Notes: a model not told the origin generated them from the sequence alone. A stretch of DNA of 64,000 bases from Odontesthes bonariensis (GCF_027942865.1 NC_134525.1:19529657-19593656), one strand, 5' to 3'. Positions 49,720-62,848 are shown, counted from the stretch's first letter. Program-made: numbers and translations.

Positions 49720-51401
49720 CAGTCCCTGACAAAAGTCTTGTCACTTATCCATTTTGTAGAAACAACAGCTTATAACCTGACTTTTAATTAATCCATTGGT
49801 TTTAGAAATGGCTCATATGAAAGCTAAAACCCTCCCAAATAATGTTTAATATACTAAAATAAATTTACTTCACTGAAGAAAGATTGATCATTTAATGAAC
49901 ACAGAAAGGTCAGATTTTGACAAGACAAAAGTTTTGTCGCCTACAGATAGTATTGTGAAAATTGAACAAATAATTTACTTCAAATACAAAAATATGTTGC
50001 ATAACATCAGTGAATTAAGTAGTGGTGCTGTGAGATCCATATTCAATATCTTGTATGACTTCCATGAGCTTGAAGGACTGCGTCCATGCAGGTCGACAAG
50101 GATTCATACAATTTATTGATGAAGTCATCAGGAATAGCAAAGAATGCAGTCTTCCATGCCTCCCAGAGTTCATCAAGATTCTTTGGTTTGGTCTTCCATG
50201 CTTCTTCTTTCATTCTACCCCAGACATGCTCAATAATGTTCATGTCTGGTGACTGGGCTGGCCAGTCTTGGAGCACAGGATCTTCTTCGCCTTGAGGAAC
50301 TTTGATGTAGAGATGGAAGTATGCGATGGAGCACCATCCTGCTGCAAAATTTGACCCCTTTTATGGTTGGGAATGTAAGAGGTAGCTAGTACTTCTTGAT
50401 ATTTTAGGCTATTGATGTTGCCTTCCACCCTGCAAATCTCTCGCACACCCCCATACTGGATGTAACCCCAGACCATGATTTTTCCGCCACCAAACTTAAC
50501 TGTTTTCTGGGTGAATCTTGGATCCATGCGGGCACCAGTAGGTCTCCTGCAATATTTGCGGCGGCTGTGATGTAATTCAACCGAAGATTCATCTGAGAAA
50601 TCCACCTTCTGCCACTTTTCCAGCATCCATCCTTTTAGCAGGCTGTGGGCCTTGGCAAAGGCCACACGTTTTTTTAATTGCCTTTTGTTTAGTGCTGGTT
50701 TCTGGACACTGACTCGACCATGGAGGCCATTTCGAGACAGAATTCTACAAACTGTTCTGGTTGACACAGGGACTTGAGGTGACCAGGCCTGGTGGAGCTC
50801 TGCTGCAGTGGAAAAGGGGCTGGCCTTGGATTTTCGAACCAACAAACGGTCCTTCCGAGCAGTTGTCTTGCGGGGTCTGCCGGACCTGGACTTGTCAAAA
50901 ACATCTCCAGTCTTTTCAAATCTTTTTCTTATTCTTTGTACTTGACACTGAGACACATTGAAGGTGTCAGCCACCTCAGCAGTGGATCTGGTCTTCAGCC
51001 TCTTGATAATCAACGCTTTGGTCTCAGGGTGAATCTTAGGCATGTTGTCAGAGGTCAAGTTACAGTTGATGTGAAGGTCTGGTGTGCTGGGGTTCTTTTT
51101 ATACACACCCACTAATTGATTGATCAATTACTGATCACAGGTGTGGCTGTAATCTAGGATTGGGGACATCATATGACAAGGTGACAAGACTTTTGTCTTT
51201 GCAAAAACTGACTCAGTGGGCTTTACCAAGCTGTAAACGTTAGAATGCTTTTCAGCAGTTTCATTTGGCTCCAAAACATTATTTCAAAAGCTGTTGGGAT
51301 TGAAATTAGCCATTTTTTGTAAAAAAAATCGATTAGACATATATTTGAGGGGCACTTAAGGTCAACTTGTACCTAAGCGACAAGACTTTTGTCAGGGACT
51401 G
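49720..51401 (-). mobile_element. Tc1-family DNA transposon with IR/DR ends
   Basis: A 1,682-bp element flanked by TA at both sides (49718-49719, 51402-51403). The outer inverted repeats share about 28 bases starting cagtccctgacaaaagtctt. An inner copy of the core (gacaaaagttttgtcgcct at 49924-49942; mirrored at 51179-51197) ends exactly 223 bp from each outer end, the inverted/direct-repeat arrangement of Sleeping Beauty-like Tc1 elements. The transposase frame on the minus strand is nearly complete. It sits about 155 bp upstream of the elastase TATA box, so it may affect that promoter. The copy looks fairly young. Confidence 0.93.
50043..51043 (-). pseudogene. Tc1-type transposase with one frameshift
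   Basis: Starts MPKIHPETKALIIKRL at 51043. The N-terminal paired-like helix-turn-helix (residues about 8-50, TAEVADTFNVSQCQVQRI) is followed by a GRPRK basic motif, a second DNA-binding half, and the DDE catalytic domain: VDFSDES (first Asp), QQDGAPSH (second Asp) and NIIEHVW (Glu). The frame shifts by one base near 50279-50282, between the second Asp and the Glu. The first frame ends at 50240; the remaining C-terminal part (WPAQSPDMN onward) is in another frame to the stop at 50043-50045. Length would be about 330 residues, normal for Tc1. No other lesion was seen. As it stands the protein lacks its catalytic Glu in frame, so it is inactive. The codons upstream of 51043 (to 51127) are open but not part of the usual protein. 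Confidence 0.9.
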
Positions 51402-51589
51402 TAGATGTCAGCCCCAATATGATGTGCTCCAAATCCCGTCATATTTGACATACTGAGTATATTATATTTTTTTGCGCTGGTTGATCTTATTATGTGTCAG
51501 GTGTATTCAGAACCATTTCAATGTATTTCTTTTTCTATGTGTTTTGAATGAATGTTGGTATGAATATGTATGTATGTGTGTATGTATGT

Positions 51590-51765
51590 AAGAATGCTGC
51601 CATACTTGCCCTTGTTTTCCTACCATCCAGGGACCACAATGGAAATAAGCCTTAGGGCTTTTTTGTGTTATCCCTGACTATTTATTTATTTTAATGTATG
51701 GTTCAGTTGCTGTACCATGTTTTACAAAATAATAGTCAAATAAATTCATTCATTCATTCAATTCA
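51590..51765 (+). repeat. Probable 3' tail of a non-LTR retrotransposon ending in (ATTC)n
   Basis: The block has accacaatggaaataagcct, a run of the type gggcttttttgtgttatccc, and ends in a short (ATTC)n run (51744-51765). This is the order I remember from the 3' ends of common fish LINEs. The left limit is uncertain and the family name is not asserted. Confidence 0.45.
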
Positions 51766-52618
51766 TTTTTGTGAAAACAAGAGAACTTAGTGTTTATCAT
51801 CCTGTATTATCATGGTGGGAAAAGAACGGGTGTGCTCTGTGGATGGCGTGCAGTCACAGTGAAACAAAGTCAACTTAACCATCTGTGAAACATGTGAGTC
51901 ACACAGAAACTTCCCAGCAGATAACAAATCAATCCACCGAATCAGCAGCCAATGTAAAAAAAACAATGTTCCACAGTTGTGACATTATTCAACAGCAAAG
52001 TATGAACCGCAGATATAAGCTTATTTCAGTGCACGATACAGACGTGCAATTAACTTATTCCCTCATTTTGGTATTTCCAGTTTTTTTATACTTCATTCCT
52101 CTGCTCCTCCAGATTCAAAGCAACATATGATTCTTGGTATTTTATGACTCTTTACAAGACCATATTTTAATGTAAAATACCAAAGTTTCACTCTCTCCGC
52201 TGTTCAGTTATAAAAATGTTCTGACTTTACCCTGAACGGATTTGATCATTCAGAGGTTTTCATTGTTGGTTTGACAAAACAAGCATTGAGATCATGTCAC
52301 CTCGACCACGGAGACCATTTTCTAATGTCTAACAAACCACACAATCAGGTGATTGAAATTGGTCATCTTATCAATTCATGGTAAAAAATGACAGTGACTA
52401 CCTGAGTTATTTTTTCTCTGATAACCTCTATTATCTACGTTACCCCTTAGTTTCCTCAAGAGGCTTTGCCTTTAGCCTGATCATGGATGGAAATAGGCAG
52501 TTTGGCTGTGGGAAAAAAGGTAGTTGGTTCCACCTCCATCAATTGGGGGAAAAAACACTGAAATTATGATTTTATATAGATGCATCTGAAATTTGAGAAC
52601 TGTAATGATCACAGGGCC

Positions 52619-52652
52619 ATTTTCATATGAACCCCATTTTCATATGAACCCC
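52619..52652. repeat. 17-bp perfect tandem duplication
   Basis: attttcatatgaacccc occurs twice back to back. Only two units, so probably a slippage or repair product. Confidence 0.9.
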
Positions 52653-53000
52653 TCCCCCCGACTATACTCTGTTTTTATCAAAACTTAGCGGGAGTAGGCC
52701 TGCCTGAGCCATCTTTACCACTTGGTTCAGGTATGTGCTCAAAGTGAGCGCGTGTTTAGCCACTGCTCTCCCCCAGCTTTGATGCCCTTTACCCTAAAGT
52801 GATGTCTCGAAATTAAAAAAAAAAAGAAAGGAAGAACATCAATTATAATTATTGCCTCAAAGAATTTAAAAAATACACAAAAAATACTTTTTTATTGTTT
52901 TTTTTAAATAAAGAAGATATTAAATGATTCAATGCACGATTTATACTTGTAAGGAGTGTTCTTATAGTTGTTTTTTCTTATTTTCTGGAATCAGATGACT

Positions 53001-53306
53001 TGTGATGCCTGAAGCCTCGTGCTGTGTGTTACGAAGCAACCGCGGTGAACACCCGATAAGGGCGGCTAATCGAATGTAGCTTTCCTGCTCTGCTAATACA
53101 CTGTGGAGGAGAAAAAAGCGACATAACGAGCTCGATTTTTCTGTTATCTTTATTTATTAGCTTTGTCTGGCTCTTTTGCGCTTGCTGTTAACCTACCTCT
53201 GCCTCTGTGTTAGCTACTTCTGAGTCCTTTGCACGTCTTCCTGTGATGACTGCCAACATAGCTCTACCTCAGTGACATTTAGTCCGAACTGTAACCGTTG
53301 AAGGCA
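53001..53306 (+). promoter_or_regulatory. gorasp1: gorasp1 promoter / 5' UTR region
   Basis: This stretch precedes the start codon and contains several CG dinucleotides (for example near 53040-53075). No TATA box in a convincing place. The transcription start is unknown; assignment rests on position alone. Confidence 0.35.
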
Positions 53307-55660
53307 ATGGGGCTGCCGCAAAGCTCGTTTCTGTCGGACGGGGGTAATAACAGTGGATATCACATCCATGGGGTACGTTGTGACGTCTAGTACAAGGTTA
53401 TACGGGTTGCTTGAATGGAAACGTACCTATTTAAGGTCGTCGACTTGCTAATTTGTGCAGCAACGTTTGCAACAGTAATATGTGGACAGCTGGACATGTT
53501 ACTTTCTGCATGTGGTTGTAAAACCGTTGTCAGCTCCTCGTGGTGTCCGCCCATGGTGAGGTGGCATCTGGCACACACCCAAGATATTTAGCTTTTCTCA
53601 AAAGTGAAAATATTTAGCACGCACTCTAAAAAACTTTTACTCGGGATAAATGCCAAAGTTACAGAAAAACGTATCACTTTGTGAGTAGCCTGAGCCGTGC
53701 CATGTTTAATAAGCAGGAGCCCCAAATTCACACACTGTGCAGTGTCTGAAGTGGACGCACGGGGGCGACAAGGTGCCAAGAGACTGACCAAAACCTCAAA
53801 AAGTGTCGTTTCAAATTTCAGGTTCAAGAGGACTCACCTGCTCTGAGGGCTGGTCTGGAGCCTTTCTTTGACTTCATTCTCTCTATAGGAAACAACAGAC
53901 TTGTGAGTGAACTTATCTGTGCGATAAGAAGAACGAATCAGGTTTTCACGTGCAATAAATGGTCAAACTTGTCGTTTAATTTCTTTCATTTGGCGCTGAA
54001 CATGTGAATTGAGTTGTGGATTTAAAGGATAAGTTTAAGGAATATGTATTAGAAAAAGGGGGCATCGAAGTAGCTCTGTAATGAATGAACAGTGATCAGT
54101 TCAATCTTTCATAAATATTTGATTTGGAAGTGCTTTGCAATGACATTATGCATTTCACAGTGTTAAAGATATGTCTAAAGTTGTTAAAGACCCTATAAAG
54201 CAGGAATTGGCCTTTTATAAATGCCATTTGCTTACGATATAGTGAAATTTGGTGAAAAGGCCATGTTTTTTAGTAATTTCGCTATAGCCTATCATTGTTG
54301 TGATTATTTGGCACGTGGGACACCAAAGGCAAATGCCAGGATTCATATTACTATTTGATTTGAATAGAGGCCTTACCTTTAAGCAGCTGCCGCGTCTTTG
54401 TTAGACCTCACTGCTGCCAACGTGTTTTAAGAGTTTGTCTTTTTCTATATTAAAATGTTACACATTATCACAGTGACATTTTGTTATCGCACCATCACAT
54501 CGGAATTGGCTCACATTCCTCTCTTTCCCCAGAATAAAGAAAGCGACCTGCTGAAAGACCTCCTGAAGGCCAACGTGGAGAAAGCGGTCAAACTCGAAGT
54601 TTTCAGCTCAAAGACCCAGCGGGTGCGGGAGCTTGAGGTGACGCCAAGTAACATGTGGGGTGGCCAGGGTTTGCTGGGCGCCAGCGTCCGCTTCTGCAGC
54701 TTTGAGGGAGCCAATGAGAATGTGTGGCATGTGTTGGTGAGTAAAGCCTATTCTTCTTCCTCAGGCTGCATCTGGTAACACTGTTAACCTGTCATGTGAA
54801 ATACATTACGGGCAGATTCGAGGTGGTGGTCTGTGCCTTCTCCCTTTGTTTTGTGGTGTATTAGTGCAACAGCTGCTAAACAAATCTGTTATAATTTTGT
54901 GCATAAAGTATGAATTAAGCCCTAATTTAGTTTGATTTCCTCGTTGGTCTTGATTTTAAAAACACCACTTCCCCTTTTTAGGATGTGGAGGCGAACTCTC
55001 CCGCAGCACTGGCCGGCCTCATTGCTCACAGTGACTTTATTGTCGGAGCTGACCAGGTGTTACAAGACGTAAGATTTTTCTTGTCTTCTACTTTTATGTG
55101 AATATAAAAATGGCTCCTTTGTACCATACCTGACCAAAAAACTCTGCAAACTGATAATGTGATCTCTTCTCTTCTTACACCTGCAGTCAGAAGATTTCTT
55201 TTCCTTGATTGAGGTCAATGAGGGGAAACCTTTGAAGCTGTTAGTTTATAACACGCAGACTGACCAGTGCAGGGAGGTGTTGGTGACTCCCAATGGAGCA
55301 TGGGGAGGAGAAGGAAGGTCCGTATGTATTTTGCCTTCAAATCGAAGTATTTATGATTGAGCCCAAAATTACCAATACCAAGGGGATCCATTCCAAACTT
55401 GGATTTGTAGTGAATTCTTTTTTGACCAGTAGGAGTTTTCTGGCTGGAAATTGTATAAACAAGTAAAAAAAATGTTCAGGTTCAATGTTAACAATTCCTT
55501 TGAAGGGCTGCATCAGTTTAGGAAGATTTGCAATATCATTGTTGAATATTGCAATCAGGCAGCTGGGATTGATTCCAAACACGCCCCCTTACAACCCTGA
55601 ATTTGATGAAGCAGGAATATAAAAATGGATGGATGGATATTGTAATGATGATAAGACTTG

Positions 55661-55728
<68 letters not shown>

Positions 55729-55974
55729 GTAAACAAATATTTTAGTATATGGTGCTAATTTTAGACGTATTAACAAGGGCTGCATTCCACTTAGAGGTAG
55801 TGCTGCTTTTGTGCATCTTCTATAACTGACCAGCAACAACAGGTGCAGAAGTGGAATGCAGACCTCGTTTATTGCTAAACGGCCTCATTGAATTGATACT
55901 GCATATGCTGATATCATAATTATGGTAAAATTTCGATATATTGTGTAGCCTCATTTATATTTTTTAAATATATT

Positions 55975-56005
<31 letters not shown>

Positions 56006-56013
56006 GTATATAC

Positions 56014-56049
<36 letters not shown>

Positions 56050-58165
56050 TTTGGAGCATTTTTAATGAAAATGCTACAACCCCAAACTAATCAAAATACC
56101 TTATTTTACCTGAGGTGACAATATTTTCAAGCATTGAAAATACGGTTTGAGGGGACTCGTGCACAGCTTTTCTAGCCCGTAACCAGTCAGTTGCAACTCG
56201 TGGCTAAATCCGAGAGCTCATCGAGGGTTTCCGGTTGAGCTCTCTGTCCCCTAACAAGTTAGAGAATGACTCCATAAAAATCTACATCCAGGCGTTTTTA
56301 ATTTCAAACCACGGCAGCATGGAGCGTGAATGAATCTGTGCGGTTCTGTTGCTGCAGCATGGTCTCCATGGATGACGACCAAGGATGGCTCATCTCCCAA
56401 CGGCAAACGCACAACAGCTCCTCACGTTGTTTCTTTTTAAATCACTTCTTTCTTTTTAAATCGCTTTGTTTCTCAGAGACATTGTGGCTTTCATTTGGCA
56501 AAAGAAATGAGAAGCTTTCACCATACTGGAGCATGATGGTTGAAAGTTTGTTTTGTTTTTCTTCCCACTTGCCTCTGGGCCAGGAGACCTCGTCAAAATA
56601 TCAATATAGTGGAAAGGGAACTATGCTTTCATAGTGTGGAGGCAGACTGCAGATACAACTGGATGGTTTGCATGGCACTTTCTGAAAAGACAACAATCCA
56701 AAATGTAAAACCAAAATAACCAAAGACCTGAAGACTGGCTCATATTTTGAGCAAGTTTCTCTTCCATTTTCTTAGTTACCAGGGAGACGAGTCTCAAAGA
56801 AAGGTATGTCTCCTCACAAGACACAGCTTGTTGTTAACATTGTTTGTCCCCTGTTTATATCATTTTCAGTCAGAAGAAACTGTTTTTAAAATTAGAATTC
56901 ACTGTAAATCAGAATATTTCCCGAGTGTGAATAATCTGGGCTCTTCGCTATGTTGGAAACATTTTACAGTTGCTTATTCTGTCACCAGTACGTGCGTGGA
57001 TATAGTAAACAGTTGCATTACTCTCGCCTTTTTCCGCGCTGCGTCTTAGCTTAGGCTGTGGTATCGGCTATGGCTACTTGCACAGGATCCCAACTCGTCC
57101 AGTCCAGCTTAACGCCCAGAATAAAAGTGTTCTTCAACCAGAGGTCACTGACAGCGGTGAAGACGTAGCTTCAGCTGACCGCACCGAGGTACAGGTTATC
57201 ACATATTTCTTTAGTTTTTTATTCATGAGCTTTTGCTTGATACAGACTTTTATAATCTTTTGTCCCTTTAGGTGCCTTCTGTGGCTGAATTTAGCCAATC
57301 TAGTGAATCGGGTTTGAATCAAATCGGAGGAGTTGGGCAGAATCTCAGCATAATGTCACCTGCGCAGCAGGCCGCTGACCTGGGTAACCAGATCTAATCT
57401 GATGACATCTTGATCTTATCTCACATTTTGTGTGTTGTCACGCAGAATAATCGCCATTTGTGTCGTGCTGTTTTCAGATGTGTCTGCCCCGCCTGAAGCC
57501 GCGGGGTCAGATTTGTCAGACGTTTCCACCAACGACGAGGGCCACAGCTCCACGTTTGCTAATTACGGGGATGACACGGGTGATCAATGTAGCTTGGGTA
57601 GGCGATTCGCTTGTGATTTAATTGTGCATGCAAATAGAGCAATTACGTGTTTATGATGCCATCTTGCTTGAAAAGAATAATGAGCACACTTAAATACTGC
57701 TATTGTTGAGACGTTTGCAGTTCTGGGTTCATTAAATCTCTCAATTACTGGATTATTCTCCATCCCTGAAGAATGTGACTGCTCCACCCAAGTATAGAAA
57801 ACATTACTTTTTGCATAGACACTTGCGACACGAGTAAAATACCGTGTCGGGATTTATTACACATGTTGTGCACATCGGCCCCTCCCATCACCACTCTTCT
57901 CTTCTCTGTTGTTCCTTTTAAAGACAAGTCATCCTTAGACCAAAGACCTTCACTTCCAGAAAGGGAGGAAGAACCCGACATCCAGCAAACTGATCAGGGT
58001 GGTGGTTTAGATCTGACAGGCGGCACGTCTCCCACCAGAGAGGCTGCAGACCACTCTGCTGACCTCTTAGTCGCCACAGAGAGTGCGACTATCATCCCGG
58101 AGAGGCAGGAGCCCTCAACATCCGGTCAGATTTCAGCGCTGGATCTCGCTGCGTCAGACACTTAA
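53307..58165 (+). CDS. gorasp1: Golgi reassembly-stacking protein 1 (GRASP65)
   Basis: Nine coding exons: 53307-53372, 53822-53902, 54533-54736, 54982-55068, 55187-55317, 57050-57188, 57272-57383, 57478-57597 and 57924-58165; 393 codons plus TAA with consistent phases. Gly2 (MGLPQSS) fits N-terminal myristoylation. Two tandem PDZ-like GRASP domains cover about residues 15-105 and 110-200: [43 protein letters not shown], then [32 protein letters not shown] and [14 protein letters not shown]. The rest is an acidic Ser/Pro-rich tail, poorly conserved, which in this family is regulated by phosphorylation. GRASP65 sits on cis-Golgi membranes, partners GM130 and links cisternae. GORASP1, not GORASP2, is favoured by the neighbouring csrnp1, matching the human 3p22 order, and by the tail; the core alone does not decide firmly. 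Exon 6 could end at 57194 instead, adding two residues in frame. Confidence 0.93.
55590..55645. repeat. Retrotransposon-tail-like (GGAT)n fragment
   Basis: gaagcaggaatataaaaatg followed by GGAT units resembles the 3' ends of common fish repeats. Very short and inside gorasp1 intron 5. Confidence 0.4.
55663..55729. repeat. (AT)n microsatellite
   Basis: Nearly pure AT array in gorasp1 intron 5. Confidence 0.92.
55967..56050. repeat. (AT)n microsatellite with GTAT/ACAT interruptions
   Basis: Second AT array in gorasp1 intron 5, about 240 bp after the first. Confidence 0.9.
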
Positions 58166-58830
58166 TTTGACTGCGGCAACAAAGAAGAAGTGGCTCTGCT
58201 GCTGACTTGCTGAAAAGAAGATTAAGAGCACATCAAGATGCAGAAAAAGCTTTTATTATGATTCTAAGTTGTATCACTGAAACTATTTTTTAAGATTTTT
58301 ATTTATATACCGGCACCCTTGCTGCATGCTCAATTGCACATTTAACAACAATGTTATATCCACTGGGAAGATCAGAAATGTAGATGGTCATGTGACCTAA
58401 ATGTACTGCAGAGTTTAGGCATTCTGTGTGTTTCAGCATCAGAGTGGGTGAAGCCTTAGTTGAGTTGATTTGCTGCTGAAAATCTGCAAAGTTTGCACAA
58501 AAAGGCCAAATGTGAAACATATGCAGCTTTGTTACTCTGTCTGTATTCAAGGCTTGAAGTTTGAACTTGTCGATGTTCGAATTCGGGGTTATTGTTTTAT
58601 GTACTCGGCGGGGGGACACATGTATGCAAAAATGTTTTTTAAATCTCAGGCATTTACCGTTTGGGCCTTTCCGACTTGTTTGAAATGTCCTCCTTACTTA
58701 CAGTGTGTTTGATTTTTTGATCAGTGTCAACGAGTAAGACATGTCCAGAGCAGCTCTCTGCTTTTTTTGCCACCGTTTCTTTTTATATGGGTTTTAAATT
58801 AAATTGTGTTTCTGGTTTACATGTAAGGAA
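58166..58830 (+). other. gorasp1: Probable gorasp1 3' UTR
   Basis: This follows the stop codon without another gene. No canonical AATAAA was found close by; attaaa at about 58799-58804 with T/GT-rich sequence after it is a possible signal. The end is uncertain. Confidence 0.35.
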
Positions 58831-61800
58831 AAATGTTTATATAAAAGAAATAGCTCAAGATAAACTTCCAGCACCCCTGCTGTCTTTGATCTCAGTGCAA
58901 AGTCATGCTACTTTGTGCACATGATCGTCACAGTTTGCACATTTATGTTTTGAACCAAAGCTCCTCAGACAGCCTTTTCCAGACGAGATCCTGCTTTCAG
59001 ACAGCAGGTGTCAGCATACACCTCGTTCTTCAGCTCAGCTGAGTTTTTCCTCCTCTGCAGCTTTAAAAATCAAGGCAGAGTTGCACTCACAGTCTCAGCA
59101 ATGAATGGAGCATTCAAGTATTTCTGGGGCATGTTCATTTGAGAATCACATCTCCTTTACGCACCTGACGGGATTTGTTTGTTAGACTGGACAGAAAAGA
59201 AGCGAGCTCGGATTACAGATGGAAACCTGACCGTGCGGATGCCTCTCGGAGACAGAGACGTGGTTTATCATGTGTGCAATATTTGTATTTTCCAGTACAA
59301 TCAGTGTTAGCCCTGTGAGCACCCAGCCTGGTTCACAATGGGGCATAGACGTCTGCTTTTTGTTGCTAATTCGATTCCCATGTTGTGTATCGCTTAAATT
59401 GTAGATCAGCACGACCAAATATTGACTGCAAAAAACAAACCCAAAAGAAACCAGTAAGCATAAAAGCCACAGTGTGGCAGAGAGGGAATATGCCTCAATT
59501 ATTTACCAAGGTGGGGGGATGGGTATCATGGGTAAAGAAAAAAAAAAATGAAAAAAGCTGTGTGAGGGAAGAAAGATGAGAAGAGAATAGATTTGTCTCC
59601 TTCCTACAGAGTGATGGAGTGGAGTCCTTAAGGAGGCCTCCCTCTGGCACACCTGTGAGTCTTAAGAAGCAGCTTAGACACTTTGAATCTGCCTACACTC
59701 TGACATTTACTGTTCAGAACATTGAAAACCTCACACTTGTCAAATCAACACCTTTTTGGCGCAGAGTTCTTTTCCACCTGCCTTAAGAGTGAATATATAT
59801 ATGCTTCATTGTCTCCATATGAGTTCTGTGAAAAAACGAAAGGGGATTGTTTTAAAGAGGCCCCCCCCCCCAGGCAAAAACCCTGCATCTGTGTGCCAGG
59901 AAGAGCTCGGAGGTGAAGATTTAAAGGGACCACCTCTGGAGGAGCATGCCTTGCCTTCCTTTTTTCTCCCTCCATCTGAAACAGTTCCAGAGAGCACTAT
60001 GACGCAGCTGAACCCACACGTCAGCTCAGCTTTATCTCATCCCCCGAAAGGCTCGCCTTACGGGCTCCAACATAGTGCTCATTGTCTCAGCCTCACGTTG
60101 CAGCATGACAAATTGTAAAACAGAATCGTAAGTACAGAGAAAAATAGGGGGGTAACAGATGGGTGGAAGGAGAGGAAGAAAATATATAGATACAACACAA
60201 AAGGCTCGCTGAATTCAAATTTATTGTCGACAGTAAGTGTAGCAGCTCCTATCCATGTTTGTGGTGTGTTAAAGTGAGAAAAACACTCCAGACAGCCTCT
60301 TTTTTTGGGGGGGGGGTCCATATGTGTAGGAGCAAATCCCCACCACGCTCACAGTCTCTTTTCTGTTTTCTATCACCTTCACACCCTCATCACAAATACT
60401 TTGGCGAGATGGAGCCTCTATTTGGAAGTGCTGTGAGGTGTGTTTGCATGCAAGAATCACGCAGTGTTCTTCGCAGCGTTCACACCAGAGCATGGGAATA
60501 GTCTCAGTAAGTGCCTGTCTGTGTCGGACCACCAATGCACGGGCCGTAATTACATTCATTCATGCAAGGGGGCTGTCACTGAGGGGTCTGAATTCATTAG
60601 CACGTCGTTTGCATCTTTTGTAGTCAATTGCTGTCTGTATGTCTACCTCTAATTGTGTGGGAGATAAGATTAGCTCCCTGTAAATGTCACGGTTTTTCCA
60701 GTGTTTACTCTAACATTACAGTTCAACATTAATTTTAGCCATTTAGAATAGAAAGCTATCTTTTTTAGAAGTGGATGAAAAGTTGATGTCATTTCTTGGT
60801 GAATGTCGGGTAATTAGAGACCACACTGTTAGTTTCCATGGCATTTTGTGAGGATCCTGTTTGATCGAGGCCATTTTAGTTTCTGTATAAACTCCATATG
60901 TGAACCTTTGTGAAAGGCTAAACATTTCAAAAGGTCACACAATAACATCTGGTAGCTTCTCTCAATTTTGTTGTGTAATGAGAATAGTCTATGAGACAGA
61001 AATTGTACTGATTTTAGGGGCACTTATTATGCTAGCTGCCCCGAGAAGCTGCATCTCAGCACTGTGCTGCCATAGCTAAATGCAAACAACAGTTTAATCT
61101 TAAAGACATTGTAATAAAAGTTTCTACAAAGTCATATTCAGCTGGGACAATAGCCCCATCTGATGACTTTGGTATTATCACGAATCAAACTAAATTTAAC
61201 TTGATGATGCAAACTTTACATGAAAAGCTAAAATGGCAGATACAGCGTTGGAAGGAGACTTCGGATACATCACATACTCAATCTAACGCAACAATCGAAA
61301 ATTATACAAACAAAAGTCTTGGGTTGAAAACATTGCTCAGGTATTTTTTTTAGCAAAATGAATGTAAAGAATCAAAAGAAGCAGGCAGATACATCCTCAG
61401 GATGGAAGTCAGTCGGGTTTGTCTGACTCCAGTTTGCATCACCGTGGCAATTACCCAAAGATCTGTCCTCTTCATCTGAAGCCACCTGAGAGGCTTTCTC
61501 CACAGCTTAGTCAGTGTATCTGAGCTTGCCTTCCGCTTTGCTTCCCCAGTAATGTCTCATAGCAAACACACTTTGCAGAGTCAATACCCTGCAAATCCCT
61601 GCCAACCTTCCGCTACACGGTCACAGCATGTTCTCCTTTGCCTTTTACATTTATCCATCAGCTCCTGCTACTTAGTGATGGTCAGTTTCAGCATGACCAG
61701 TTGATTGGCGGGGTCTAAAAGGATGATGGGAACTGGTTAAGGCTGATCCAGGCTTGGGAATTTAATTGTGTGTTGAGGTCCACCCCTAGTTAGTAATCAC

Positions 61801-62848
61801 AGTGGTGAGGGTAATACCAAAATAAGCCTCACATTGTGGTTGGTGTTCCCTCTGTTGCTTGGGAACAATTAGCAGTTAGCAATTTTTTTTTCATTTTCAT
61901 GAAAGCTTTTCAAAGCTTCAGGCTGAGTTTTGAGGCAGAATGATAAACATTAACTAAACAATAACCGGTAAGGAGTCTCAGTGCCATAATTACATTAAAG
62001 GCGTCACAATCCACAATGTGTATGTAATCCATGTAAGAATTGATCTGAATTAAGATGTCTTTACAGAGATTGGATGCCAAAATCTGTGTAGTAAAGCTAA
62101 TAATAGTCACATCAGATAAGATGTTTTGGATTTGCTGACAACACTTTGATCTCGACCTTGATACAGTACTCAAGACAGATCAGATCAAGACAGCCCCAGT
62201 CTAAATTAAGTGTCTTGACAGTAAGTTTAACAATTGACAACACATTTCAGACAAACCTTAAAAGTCAGAGAATTGCCAAAGTGATCGGACACATCCTCAA
62301 GAAACCAGGGACGTTTGTACAAAGTTTTGTGACAATCCACTGAACAGATCTTAAGATATGGTGTGATAGAGCGACAAAACAAAAATCTTTGATTATTTTC
62401 CAGGCATGGATTCATAAGAGCTGAGATATTCCGACCTACTTCACAGCAGATCAACAACCTGACACTGCTCTCCTCAGAGTCCCGACACCAGCATGGCTAA
62501 AGCGGTTTAACTGAAGTAATTCCTGGTTGTTCCTGAGTCAGAAGCTCTTCAGCACCCCTGTTACCCTGCAACATTTTATCTTTCGCTTTTGTTTATCAAA
62601 GGCACCTAAAGGTTTTAGACTAAAGCACTAATCTGCTACAATTTTCAATGGTTTCCTAATGGGAAAGGAACAAGAGAAAAATGAAAAAAAAGCCGCAGTC
62701 GACAAGAAAGTTAAGTGTGAGGGCCTTGCTTTATTTCCCGTACTAATTGCCATTCAGCGGGGGTGAAGAGCTCATCACACAAGACAGCACATGCTGTTCC
62801 GCTGTCAGGTCGAGCCCGATGATGTCGAGTCTAGACTGATCTGCTACT
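58831..62848. other. Intergenic, no gene seen
   Basis: No coding exon or RNA gene recognised. A C-run at about 59861-59870 and a T/G-run at 60300-60316 are simple sequence. The short open frames have no family motif. Confidence 0.5.

Larger units (their letters stand above)
51404..53000. other. Intergenic between Tc1 element and gorasp1
   Basis: No coding exon seen. It contains a likely retrotransposon tail (51590-51765) and a tandem 17-bp duplication (52619-52652). A-rich and T-rich tracts lie at 52816-52828 and 52890-52915. Confidence 0.55.
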
